Made by a program: the position numbers and the translations under genes
Assembly (NCBI GenBank): GCA_018069465.1
Contig: JAGPUW010000007.1
Span: 29,291 to 93,290, forward strand
Source: Gammaproteobacteria bacterium
Lineage (GTDB): Bacteria > Pseudomonadota > Gammaproteobacteria > Pseudomonadales > Porticoccaceae
Reading direction: 5' to 3'
DNA: 64,000 bases
The notes under the pieces: generated by a model
Told to the model about the DNA's origin: nothing
Database searches by the model: none
Seen by the model: only the letters and a program-made list of their open reading frames with translations
Part shown: positions 35,095-43,810 of the stretch, piece by piece
Numbering within the stretch: position 1 is the first letter of the stretch
Layout: every line of letters starts with the position of its first letter

Positions 35095-35714
35095 ATTTTA
35101 TCCCTCTGCGGCAGAGCGGGTGCCGCAACAGAGCCGCTGGTGTACCAGGAAACATCACAGGAGGCCTTGAAATTATTGCGGCTTGATTTTTCAGCAACAT
35201 CATTTATTCGTGCAAGCTGACAGTGTTCGAGCACAAATAGCCCTGAATTCAGAGATTTCAAACCGGCGACTAAATCAAGCAAATCGCCTTCATGAAGTAA
35301 ACTACTCTGAAAAGTGAAGAGCGACTGTTGCAGCGATATACCATAAGGCGTCGCAAAACGTTCTTCGCCGACTGCTTGTTGAGCGCTTATTTTGTAGTGT
35401 AAATCACTGATTTCCAAGGCTGATGATGTGACTTCCAACTGCTCTATCCATGTAAGGCGGTGTTCAGCATTAAAAAAACCACGCTTTACCAGAGCAGCAT
35501 AATCGGCTCTGTAAGTATTCAATAATTCGATGTCTTGCAAGATTCGACTATTCTCAGCTCGTGTCGAATTCATTCGCTTTTCAAGGCCGCGCTTATCGTC
35601 AAACTGGCTTTGCTGAAAAAGATAGCTACCACCAACAAGTACTATGCCAAGGCCAAAAATAACTAAAAAAAGCATGGCCTGTTTTTTTATCAGTGCAAAA
35701 TCTATAGCCCCCAC
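35091..35714 (-). CDS. PilO/MshJ-like assembly platform protein
   Basis: 207 aa bitopic protein: transmembrane helix at about 13-31 (MLFLVIFGLGIVLVGGSYLF), coiled coil (KRMNSTRAENSRILQDIELLNTY) and a small periplasmic domain. This PilO/GspM-like architecture and its place between the PilM/N-like and MshK-like genes support an MshJ role in the inner-membrane alignment complex. ATG overlaps the upstream stop (TAATG). Confidence 0.68.
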   Translation of the reverse strand: MGAIDFALIKKQAMLFLVIFGLGIVLVGGSYLFQQSQFDDKRGLEKRMNSTRAENSRILQDIELLNTYRADYAALVKRGFFNAEHRLTWIEQLEVTSSALEISDLHYKISAQQAVGEERFATPYGISLQQSLFTFQSSLLHEGDLLDLVAGLKSLNSGLFVLEHCQLARINDVAEKSSRNNFKASCDVSWYTSGSVAAPALPQRDKI

Positions 35715-37279
35715 TACAGCACCTCCTGACGCAATATCACTTCAAGTGTAAAACTCGGCGTTCGGGCATCCGTCAGCGCACGACTGCTCTTCCGTGAGGG
35801 GTCAAGATCCAGGGGCAGGCTTGTGGCGATAACACTCTGCACATTGTTTTGCGCCTCTAATCGCGCCATCAGCTGCTCTATACGATCAATGGAACGGCGG
35901 AAGTTACCGTCAAAATTCCGCACTTCTCCCGCTAGCTTAAGCACTGTTTTTACACTGGCGTCTTCTCTCTGAGGAGGTGAACCCATAGCATCTGCCATAC
36001 CACCCTGCACATCATCTGTCTGCACCTGCCATTCAAGCCCTGTTAACAGCAGGTCATTAAAGCTAGAAAAACTGCTGCCTATGGTAGTAAAAACGTAATC
36101 TGGCAGGGCGCTCTGCGCCAATATCCGTTGCGACAGTAAAACAACTTGCTGCATTTCATCGGGTGCAGGCCCCTGGTATTGAAAAGCGTCCCGCTGAGCC
36201 TGTAGCTCAAAGTCGAGTTGTTGTGACTTGACGACCAAAGCCCTGGCCTCACTGGCAAGATCGAGCCCCTGCTTGATATTCATTGCCGTGAAACTGATGG
36301 CCAATACCGCCACCACAAAACAAGCAAGGTTCAATAACTGTTTTATTTTTTGGTGTTTATTAAAATAGCTCAATCTCTCAGGTTGATAGTGGGCTTTTCG
36401 CCGGCCTTTCCTGGCTAGTAGAAAGGCACTTAAGGTGGTGTAATTAGGCTCATCCACTTTACTTTTAAAGGCGTGATACTGCGCTAACTCTGTTGTATCG
36501 GCATAAATATAATCACAGTTCGATGCCGCTGGCTCCGTTCTTAACAAGCCAGTGACTGCAGCGGGTAAAACTAACAATACCTGCATCCGGGTATCGGCTA
36601 CCAGGGCTCGTCGATTGTTTAGGTACTGCCAGGTGCGCTCTATTTCCTTGCGTAAGCCCTCTGCTAATTCTGCTACGCCCTTCTCTTCGGCAGCAATAGA
36701 GGTAGTACGGCTAAAATAGACTTTTTCATTATCGACAAATGTCTGGCGAAAGGTATAGCGTCCGGTGACGGCATCAAACTCCTCACCACTCACTATTAAT
36801 AGTTTTTCACTGTGCTCAATCGCTTGAACTAACTCTGCGGCGAATTGGGGTAATGAATAAACACCACGTATTTCGATATGCCTATCGGCCAGCACATCGA
36901 TCACCGGGGCAATAGCAGAAGCATCATCAACACCCGATATAAAATACACATCGTCGCGCCGACCTGTCGGCAATCGCCGAGCATGCTCAGCGAAGGCGTA
37001 GCCATGAACTGGAAAGTACTTGGCTACCTTCCTGCTCAACAGGAGTTTTCGATCCCGCCCCCGCACATGGGGAAGATGCTCTTCATAATAATTTTCACTC
37101 GATAAATCGAGTAATAAGTAAGCGTTGTTAGTTTTAAAAGGCTTTAGCCAGCTTGAAAAATGGCTGAGAACATCGACTTCTTGCAAGTCGAAAACCACGT
37201 CCGTTGTAATAGCGCCGGCGCCATAGCGATAAACCTTTATCTGGCTATCACTGAGGTAAAAAATCGTATCGACTTTCAT
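35714..37279 (-). CDS. PilM/PilN-like (MshI/GspL-like) assembly protein
   Basis: 521 aa. Residues about 1-290 are soluble and look like the actin-like PilM/GspL cytoplasmic domain (VDTIFYLSDSQIKVYRYG at the start, YLLLDLSSENYYEEHLPHV); a transmembrane helix lies at about 320-340 (LACFVVAVLAISFTAMNI); a coiled coil and PilN-like domain follow (DYVFTTIGSSFSSFNDLLLTGLEW). In Vibrio MshI and MshJ fill these roles. It overlaps neighbours at both ends by one base, which shows tight co-expression. Confidence 0.7.
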   Translation of the reverse strand: MKVDTIFYLSDSQIKVYRYGAGAITTDVVFDLQEVDVLSHFSSWLKPFKTNNAYLLLDLSSENYYEEHLPHVRGRDRKLLLSRKVAKYFPVHGYAFAEHARRLPTGRRDDVYFISGVDDASAIAPVIDVLADRHIEIRGVYSLPQFAAELVQAIEHSEKLLIVSGEEFDAVTGRYTFRQTFVDNEKVYFSRTTSIAAEEKGVAELAEGLRKEIERTWQYLNNRRALVADTRMQVLLVLPAAVTGLLRTEPAASNCDYIYADTTELAQYHAFKSKVDEPNYTTLSAFLLARKGRRKAHYQPERLSYFNKHQKIKQLLNLACFVVAVLAISFTAMNIKQGLDLASEARALVVKSQQLDFELQAQRDAFQYQGPAPDEMQQVVLLSQRILAQSALPDYVFTTIGSSFSSFNDLLLTGLEWQVQTDDVQGGMADAMGSPPQREDASVKTVLKLAGEVRNFDGNFRRSIDRIEQLMARLEAQNNVQSVIATSLPLDLDPSRKSSRALTDARTPSFTLEVILRQEVL

Positions 37280-38484
37280 TACAGCTGAATGGTACTGATA
37301 ATGTCGTAAATTGGCCCCAGTACCGAGAGCATTATCCAGCCCAGCAGCACCCCCATGATGACAGTCATCACCGGCTCTATCATTGCTTGTATCTTTTCAA
37401 TCAACTCACTCACATCGCGATGATAAAATTCGCTAATACGCCCTAGTGATGCAGCCAGGGCTCCAGTTTGCTCCCCAACATGGAGCATTCTCAAAACCAA
37501 AGGAGGGAACAACTTTGCCGACGAAAATGCCTGATAAATACTATCGCCGCTGGAAATTTTTTCTCGGATAACCGCTAACTCCTGTTTGATATAGATATTT
37601 GACGAGATGTTGGCACTGATTTTTAGACATTCCAGCACACTGATGCCCGCATCGTAGAGCAGGGCAAAATTCTTACTAAAGCGCGCTAGCTCCAGTTTGC
37701 TGATGGCCTCACCAAACAAGGGGATTTCAAGCTTATTCCTGTCAAACCAGTATTTAGCCTTTTGGCTACGCTTAAGAGTTTGGCTGGCAACGATAAAAAT
37801 AAATACTGGGGCACTAATAATCAGCCACCAATAATTAACAAAGAAATTAGATAACCCGACCAGCGCCCGGGTCATTAGTGGAACCTCTTGATTCATCGAC
37901 ATGATGAAATTCACTAATTGTGGCACCAGATAAATCATCAGAAAGAAAACCACAGCCAGGATGATGGTACCGACGAACAAGGGGTAGGAAATCAATTTTC
38001 GCGTTTTCCTGACGATATCATCCTGCCAGGTGAGGATGTCCCTTAATTCGGCAAAAACCTGGGCCATGTTGCCCGTTTTCTCGCCCGCCAGTACTAAGTT
38101 AATCATCAACTCAGTAAAGATCTCAGCGTGCTCCTGCATGGCTCCGGACAAGGTCTTACCCGATGAAATATCATCCGCCAGTGCCGTTAAAATCTTGCGC
38201 ATTACTGGCGAGGTTTCGCTATCGCGCATCTCACTCAATGAGTCGAGAATGGAGATACCCGCAGCCGCCATTTGCTCGAGGTACATAAATAGTACGATCA
38301 GGTTGCGCCGTTCGACTTTAGCCTGAGGCAATAGAGTAAAAGCCTGCTTATTAAGCTTGCCATCGACTAAATGAAGACCCTGCCTGTCGAGCTGAGAAGC
38401 AAGTTCCTCCAGACCACTGGCCTGCTGATAGCCACGTGTTTTTTTGCCGCTGTCATCGATTGCGCGATAAGTGTATTCTGGCAT
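37279..38484 (-). CDS. mshG: type IV pilus inner-membrane platform protein MshG
   Basis: 401 aa GspF/PilC-family protein: MPEYTYRAIDDSGKKTRGYQQ start, two T2SSF repeats, and hydrophobic segments near 165-190, 205-230 and 370-392. It couples the ATPase to pilin insertion. Distinct from the gspF in this window (different neighbours, low similarity). Ends overlap the next gene; begins three bases after the ATPase gene. Confidence 0.88.
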   Translation of the reverse strand: MPEYTYRAIDDSGKKTRGYQQASGLEELASQLDRQGLHLVDGKLNKQAFTLLPQAKVERRNLIVLFMYLEQMAAAGISILDSLSEMRDSETSPVMRKILTALADDISSGKTLSGAMQEHAEIFTELMINLVLAGEKTGNMAQVFAELRDILTWQDDIVRKTRKLISYPLFVGTIILAVVFFLMIYLVPQLVNFIMSMNQEVPLMTRALVGLSNFFVNYWWLIISAPVFIFIVASQTLKRSQKAKYWFDRNKLEIPLFGEAISKLELARFSKNFALLYDAGISVLECLKISANISSNIYIKQELAVIREKISSGDSIYQAFSSAKLFPPLVLRMLHVGEQTGALAASLGRISEFYHRDVSELIEKIQAMIEPVMTVIMGVLLGWIMLSVLGPIYDIISTIQL

Positions 38485-38487
38485 CGC

Positions 38488-40197
38488 CTACATACCTAGC
38501 CGCGCACTAAAATCGATGACCCTCGACACTTCATCTATCGTAGTATCGCCACTTCTCACACGGGTAATGGCGTCGTCAACCAAACGCAAATAACCTTTTG
38601 AGGTTGCCAGTGCGCTGAGTTCGCGCATCGGTGCTTGCTGGGCAACGAGCTCATCCAGATCCTCGTCCATTTTTAAGATCTCGAGCAATGCCATGCGACC
38701 TTTATATCCCCGCTGCTCACATTTATCACAGCCCTCAGCTCGATAAATAATATCGGGGGCACCGGCCTCGGTATTGAGTAATTGAATTTCCAAATCGGTC
38801 GGCGTATCTTCTCGACGGCAATGGTGACATAACTTTCTTACCAGGCGCTGGCCAACAAGGCCGATAATGTTTCCGGCCATCATTGATGGCTCAACGCCGA
38901 TATCCCGCAAACGCAGGAAGGCACCCAGAGCGGAGTTGGTGTGCAAAGTCGAAAACACTTGATGGCCTGTCATAGCTGCACGAAAACCCATATTTGCAGT
39001 ATCGGCATCGCGCATCTCGCCGACCAAAATAATATCCGGGTCCTGGCGCATCAAGGATCGAATACCCCCGGCAAAATCCATTTTAACGGCGCTGTTTAAT
39101 GACGATTGTCTAATCATTGGCATCGGATATTCGACCGGATCTTCCAGGGTCATAATATTAACCGACTCATCATTGAGATAATTTAACAGGGAGTAGAGGG
39201 TCGTGGTCTTACCGCTGCCCGTCGGCCCTGTAACCAAAATAATACCCTCGGGCCGGGCCATCATCAGCTTTAATAAATTGCGCTGGTAATCACTAATATC
39301 CAGTTCATCCAGAGGCACAATGGCCTTACTTCTATCTAAAATACGCAGCACCACATTTTCGCCGTGCAGTGTCGGCTGCGAGGCGACGCGAAAATCGATG
39401 GGATGGCCCGTGATTTTCAATGACATATGGCCGTCCTGGGGCGCCCTTACTTCTGCGATATTCATACCAGCAAGTACTTTTAAACGCACCACGATGGCTG
39501 GCCAGTACTTTCTGTGCAAACTCCTCACCTGCCGCAGCACACCGTCAATACGATAGCGGACGCGGAGAAAGCCCTCCTCCGGTTCAAAATGAATGTCCGA
39601 GGCGTCCTTTTTTACCGCATCAGTCAAGAAGGCATCCACTAGCCTCACCGTTGGGTGGCTGAATTCTTTACCCTCAAATTCATTGGCACGGATATCAAAT
39701 TCACCCGTCTCAATCTCATGCAAAATGCCATCGATAGATAATTCGAAACCATAAAACTGGTCGATTGCCAGCATCACTTCCTGTTCGCTGGCGAGTAGGG
39801 GCTCTACATTGACGCCCTCTGGCAAGGCCGCAGAAATGCGATCGATAGTGAGGATGTCGAACGTATCGGGCATTGCCAATAGCAATTTCTGCTGGTCGGC
39901 AAGATAACTCACCGGCATGACTTTGAGCTTCACCGCCAGGGACTTGCTGATTAGTGCTATAGCATCAGAGTCGGGGACAACCTCTCGCAAATTAACGCTG
40001 TCCTGGCCCAGGTGTTCGCCAAGAGCCTCTTTGAGTACCGATTCGGTAAGAAAGCCCAGACGAACCAGCACTCCACCCAGACGCTCTCCCGAGCGCTTTT
40101 GCTCAAGCACGGCAATGGACAACTGGTCGGCGCTAATGACGCCACTATCAATTAGCTGGTCGCCAATCCTTTTTCGTGCCGGTGCAGGAGCGTTCAT
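38488..40197 (-). CDS. mshE: pilus assembly ATPase MshE with c-di-GMP-type N-domain
   Basis: 569 aa. The N-terminal MshEN domain shows two copies of the c-di-GMP binding pattern: RIGDQLIDSGVISADQL (from residue about 10) and RLGGVLVRLGFLTESVL (from about 35), matching RLGxxLVxxGxLxxxxL. Vibrio MshE binds c-di-GMP through this pattern to drive MSHA pilus extension. The ATPase core has GPTGSGKTT near residue 324, DPDIILVGEMRD and a zinc CHHC ... CDKC pair. All catalytic motifs intact. Inference: pilus extension here is c-di-GMP dependent. Confidence 0.9.
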   Translation of the reverse strand: MNAPAPARKRIGDQLIDSGVISADQLSIAVLEQKRSGERLGGVLVRLGFLTESVLKEALGEHLGQDSVNLREVVPDSDAIALISKSLAVKLKVMPVSYLADQQKLLLAMPDTFDILTIDRISAALPEGVNVEPLLASEQEVMLAIDQFYGFELSIDGILHEIETGEFDIRANEFEGKEFSHPTVRLVDAFLTDAVKKDASDIHFEPEEGFLRVRYRIDGVLRQVRSLHRKYWPAIVVRLKVLAGMNIAEVRAPQDGHMSLKITGHPIDFRVASQPTLHGENVVLRILDRSKAIVPLDELDISDYQRNLLKLMMARPEGIILVTGPTGSGKTTTLYSLLNYLNDESVNIMTLEDPVEYPMPMIRQSSLNSAVKMDFAGGIRSLMRQDPDIILVGEMRDADTANMGFRAAMTGHQVFSTLHTNSALGAFLRLRDIGVEPSMMAGNIIGLVGQRLVRKLCHHCRREDTPTDLEIQLLNTEAGAPDIIYRAEGCDKCEQRGYKGRMALLEILKMDEDLDELVAQQAPMRELSALATSKGYLRLVDDAITRVRSGDTTIDEVSRVIDFSARLGM

Positions 40198-41615
40198 TAT
40201 TTCGCACCCTGGAGGACAGTAATTCGAGCCACTATAAGCGCTCTGTCAAAGCGAGCCCCACCAGTTTTTCCATGCGCTAAAGCTTGCTGATAATAGTCAA
40301 CTGCCAGCTTTGGTTTAGCCATTTTATCCAGGCAAACTGCCAAGTTATAAGCGTAGTCTGCATTGTCTGCGTCGCGGCTAAAAGCCTCAAAATAGGCACT
40401 TTGTGCAGCAGACCACTCACCACGTTTGACAAAATAATCACCCAGGTTTGCATGTAGAAAAGCCTGTTCAGGGTTTTCATTTAACAGGTGTTTTAAGCCA
40501 CTGCCAACGCTGAGAGAAGGGCTGCTTGCTAGATTTAGCAAACCCGCTCTAGCACTAATATTTTGTGGTGCCAAAGTCAGTACTTGCTGATAAAACAATC
40601 GAGCCTGCTGGCTTTGTCCTTTAATTGCCGATAGATTGGCCATTCCCAACAAGGCTTTAATATTATCAGAGGACGCCTTTAGTACAGAACCATAGCTTGA
40701 TTGTGCTATTTTCAACTGACCTTTGGCCAAAGCTTTTTCTGCAAGTACCAGGTTTTCATTCTGTCTGGCGGGTATGCGTCGTTTGCGAATACTAATCACT
40801 GAACCCGATTCTGTCGGTATCTCTTGAGTTGCTTGATTGACGACGATTTCACCAAACTGAGCTTCATCAGATTGAATTTCACTATATTGGCCAGTAGCAG
40901 ACTTAATTGCAGCCTCTGCATCAGTCTTATTTTTTGACCGATTAATGACTGTGTGCGCTACCTTAATGGCTTGAGTACTGTCTGTCGGGCTCGCAACAAT
41001 ATCGCCGGTTACCGGTACGTCTCCGACAACAAGCGATTGATCGCTTGAGACTTGTTGATTGCCACTGCCGCCGGTGGCCGTTTCACTACTACTTATTTCA
41101 TCGCTAATTGTTTCAGAAACTGTTTCAGCAGGTAATGCCTGAAGAGGCTTAAAATTTCCGGCCAGGTGTTTCTTGCCGCTCTGATTTAAATCCGGGGAAA
41201 AACTTTCCCCAATAAAAAACATATAACCAACAAAAACCAGTAGTAACAGGCAAACAAATGAGAGGGCGGCGACAAGTGGGCGCTTGCTTGTTAATCGACG
41301 GCGGTTGCGAAAGACGGCACTCGCCGCATAGGGGGAGTTACCAGTTTCTGAACGCTGCGAAGCTTGCTCATCAGGGCTTGCAACTGCTGCTTCCAGTGAC
41401 ATTGTCTCCGCCCTTATTTGCTCAAGGGGCTCAACGGTAGTTTTATCTTCAGAATCCAGCTCAAGCTCTAACTCAAATTCAGTTTCAGTTTCAGTTTCAG
41501 TTTCAGTTTCAGTTTCAGGAGAATCCAGCCGAGGCTCAGGCTCAGTTTGATTTTCAGCACTCGCATCCTTACGTTGCTTTTGCGCTTCTTTTAATGCATC
41601 CAGTAACAAGCTCAC
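40197..41615 (-). CDS. mshN: TPR protein MshN
   Basis: 472 aa. Starts MSLLLDALKEAQKQRK, the shared start of MshN and GspB/ExeB proteins, then a low-complexity acidic segment with six Thr-Glu pairs, one transmembrane helix (about 112-132, LVAALSFVCLLLLVFVGYMFF) and C-terminal tetratricopeptide repeats (about 290-460). It probably organises the secretin and platform in the periplasm. Start is GTG at 41613-41615. Overlaps mshE by one base. Confidence 0.8.
   Translation of the reverse strand: MSLLLDALKEAQKQRKDASAENQTEPEPRLDSPETETETETETETEFELELELDSEDKTTVEPLEQIRAETMSLEAAVASPDEQASQRSETGNSPYAASAVFRNRRRLTSKRPLVAALSFVCLLLLVFVGYMFFIGESFSPDLNQSGKKHLAGNFKPLQALPAETVSETISDEISSSETATGGSGNQQVSSDQSLVVGDVPVTGDIVASPTDSTQAIKVAHTVINRSKNKTDAEAAIKSATGQYSEIQSDEAQFGEIVVNQATQEIPTESGSVISIRKRRIPARQNENLVLAEKALAKGQLKIAQSSYGSVLKASSDNIKALLGMANLSAIKGQSQQARLFYQQVLTLAPQNISARAGLLNLASSPSLSVGSGLKHLLNENPEQAFLHANLGDYFVKRGEWSAAQSAYFEAFSRDADNADYAYNLAVCLDKMAKPKLAVDYYQQALAHGKTGGARFDRALIVARITVLQGAK
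41481..41516. repeat. 6-bp tandem repeat in mshN, six units
   Basis: Six perfect AGTTTC units (plus strand) encode the Thr-Glu run in the acidic cytoplasmic part of MshN. Being a multiple of three it changes length, not frame, when it slips. Confidence 0.9.
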
Positions 41616-41620
41616 AGTTG

Positions 41621-43294
41621 CTACTCCGCAAAATCCGCTGAAATTGTTTGCGGTAAAAGAGTCCTGTAGGGGGCTAATTCGTCCGCGCTGAGACTTGCCT
41701 GTTTAATAATGACCGGGCGAATAAAAATAATTAACTCTGATTTACTGTAATCCTTACTCTTGTAACTAAACAGGCTGCCAATGTAGGGCAACTTTGACAA
41801 GCCAGGAATACCAGAGGAGTTATCGCCGTGAATATCTTGCATTAATCCGCCAATAATAGCGGTATCACCACCACTGATTTTCATCATTGACTCCATCTCC
41901 CGCACCGATATTTCAGGGATAAGGCTTTCAACATCGGAGTCAATCAAGGCAGGGTTCGGGTCCTCGACGAAGCGTGAAACCCGCGAGATGGTCGGCCGCA
42001 CATTCAATATAACCTCATCAACCTTTGACACATGGGGTGTGACACTCATCACCAGGCCCACCGGCACAGTGTGGATATCCGAGGTAAAGGTTCGGTTAAT
42101 AAAGTTTTCCTGAACATCTTCTTCAACATTAATGGAGAAATATACGATGTTATCGACCACTTTCAGCAAGGCGGTCTGATTGTTTAGTACCATTAATTTA
42201 GGTGACGACAGCACTTTGGCGCTGCCGTACTCACTCAGCAGTTTAACGGTGGCGCTAATATCGTGTTTTCCTGTATCCGTATAGGTCAAGGTTGAAACGG
42301 GTGGCGCGCCAAGGTTGGCACCAATTAACTCCTGGGCAAAACTGACGCCACCGGCACCACTTTGCACCAGCCGGGACCAATCAACACCCGCCTGGTAGCT
42401 ATCATTTAAGTTAACTTCAACAATACTCGCTTCGATCAATACCTGGCGCTTGGCGCCATCCAAAACACGATCGAGAAATATGCCTATTTCCCGATGTTGT
42501 TTTTTACTCGCCTTGACTGAGATCAGGCCACTTTCTGAATTGACGATCACACTCGAGGCATTTTTATTGTCCGCCCCGATTTCAGTTGAGGCCTCTAGCT
42601 GCTGACCAGCCAAGCTGGTAAAGGCAGACCCGGTACTGCTATTACCCTGCAGCATAGCCTCAATATTTTGCGTCAAGGTCTGCCAGAAATTATTGTTTGA
42701 CCTATTTTGTATCGTCGTGCTCGAACTATTGTCACCAGAACCGGAACCACTAGAGCCGTCGGTTTCAGCACCGACACCCGTGGTTGCTACCTCTGTCGAA
42801 ATTGACACATTTGATTGACTCGAGCGCCCCATATTGAGGTAGCCAACATCGTAGTGAACAAAATAAGGGCCATCTTTTTGAATGACCAGCACCCCATTTT
42901 TCACGGTGTAGCGGATGTCCGAGAGCCCGACAATGCGATCCAATATTTGAAATAAGCCTTGATCCACCGCGTTTAAGGTCACCGTACCACTCACGTCGGA
43001 GGCAATATCGACATCCAGTTCTGCATCGCGGCTAAGGGCAAAGAGCAACTCTCTTAAATCCACATTATTGACGACAACGGAGTAGACCTCGTTCGACAAA
43101 TTGGCAAGCTCAGCCCCCTTATCTGCACTGGAGCCACTATCCGGGTGTACCAGTATCGGTGCAGGCACCTCACCAACGATCTTTTTACGATCGGCGTCAA
43201 TATGTAGCTCAGACATCTTTAACGGTGCCGGTGCGCAAGCGGACAACAGCAATACCGCAAGTGCAATAAAAGCTGCCAAAATTGTTTTTTCCAT
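41621..43294 (-). CDS. mshL: MSHA-type pilus secretin MshL
   Basis: About 557 aa outer-membrane secretin. The start ATG at 43292-43294 gives a short lipoprotein signal ending LLLSAC, so the mature protein is lipidated. The N-domain has NNVDLRELLFALSRDAELD (STN/TonB-like), followed by a Ser/Gly-rich linker (GSSGSGSGDNSSS) and the secretin core with VLIEASIVEVNLND, LMVLNNQTALLKVVDN and GGDTAIIGGLMQD. First gene of the pilus operon; the 500-base upstream gap should hold its promoter. A GTG twelve bases upstream is an alternative start. Confidence 0.92.
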   Translation of the reverse strand: MEKTILAAFIALAVLLLSACAPAPLKMSELHIDADRKKIVGEVPAPILVHPDSGSSADKGAELANLSNEVYSVVVNNVDLRELLFALSRDAELDVDIASDVSGTVTLNAVDQGLFQILDRIVGLSDIRYTVKNGVLVIQKDGPYFVHYDVGYLNMGRSSQSNVSISTEVATTGVGAETDGSSGSGSGDNSSSTTIQNRSNNNFWQTLTQNIEAMLQGNSSTGSAFTSLAGQQLEASTEIGADNKNASSVIVNSESGLISVKASKKQHREIGIFLDRVLDGAKRQVLIEASIVEVNLNDSYQAGVDWSRLVQSGAGGVSFAQELIGANLGAPPVSTLTYTDTGKHDISATVKLLSEYGSAKVLSSPKLMVLNNQTALLKVVDNIVYFSINVEEDVQENFINRTFTSDIHTVPVGLVMSVTPHVSKVDEVILNVRPTISRVSRFVEDPNPALIDSDVESLIPEISVREMESMMKISGGDTAIIGGLMQDIHGDNSSGIPGLSKLPYIGSLFSYKSKDYSKSELIIFIRPVIIKQASLSADELAPYRTLLPQTISADFAE

Positions 43295-43810
43295 AGTCAA
43301 TAACACTGTATTAAGAGTCCAAAATGGGCTGTTGCTTGTGCCCTGTTATGCTGATTTATGGGCATCTGGTGCCGATCATTTATGTCTGCACTTCATCGGC
43401 ACCTCACTCCGCCGTCTATCGTGCGACCCTACCGTTGGTCGACTGGAGGCGCTGCCCATGCTAATTAAATCGACCCCATATTTCTGTGGAGCAAGTCTCC
43501 CTGTTAGCATTAAGCCTAATAAACAAGGGCTTGCCGGCACATTGAAACAAAGCCCTGAGCCACGTAAAAAGTTTCAAATCAAGACCAGCGCTCTCGATCA
43601 ATAGTACGGTTAAGGCTTTTGCTGAGCACATTGCTCACTGCGGACTTTCACCGGTATCTGTGGCAATATTCCTGTTGATAGCGATGATTAACAGCAGGCC
43701 TTCAGACACTTACCGCCGGCTAATCATGGACTGCCTTCGCCACCGCGCATTTAAAATCAAGTGCACCGACGATCAACACCGAGATCAAGCGTCGCTGTCA
43801 AAAACCAATC
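43295..43810. other. long intergenic region with inverted repeats, divergent promoters expected
   Basis: About 516 bases between the divergent mshL and AddB-like genes. It contains no convincing gene. Inverted repeat GTGCCGAT ... ATCGGCAC at 43369-43402 lies about 75 bases upstream of mshL. A second on the minus strand, GGGCTT ... AAGCCC, lies near 43530-43556, and CCTGTT ... AACAGCAGG is near 43668. I looked for a c-di-GMP (GEMM) riboswitch and cannot show one. A structured leader RNA for the pilus operon is possible. Confidence 0.45.

Noticed and set aside
43101..43604. 167-codon plus-strand frame across the start of mshL
   Set aside because: Overlaps the secretin N-terminus and leader; no ribosome site or known fold.
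43307..43620. c-di-GMP (GEMM) riboswitch in the mshL leader
   Set aside because: Only scattered similarity (a GCGCCTCC and GGTAGGGT stretch); the tetraloop and pairing pattern could not be shown.
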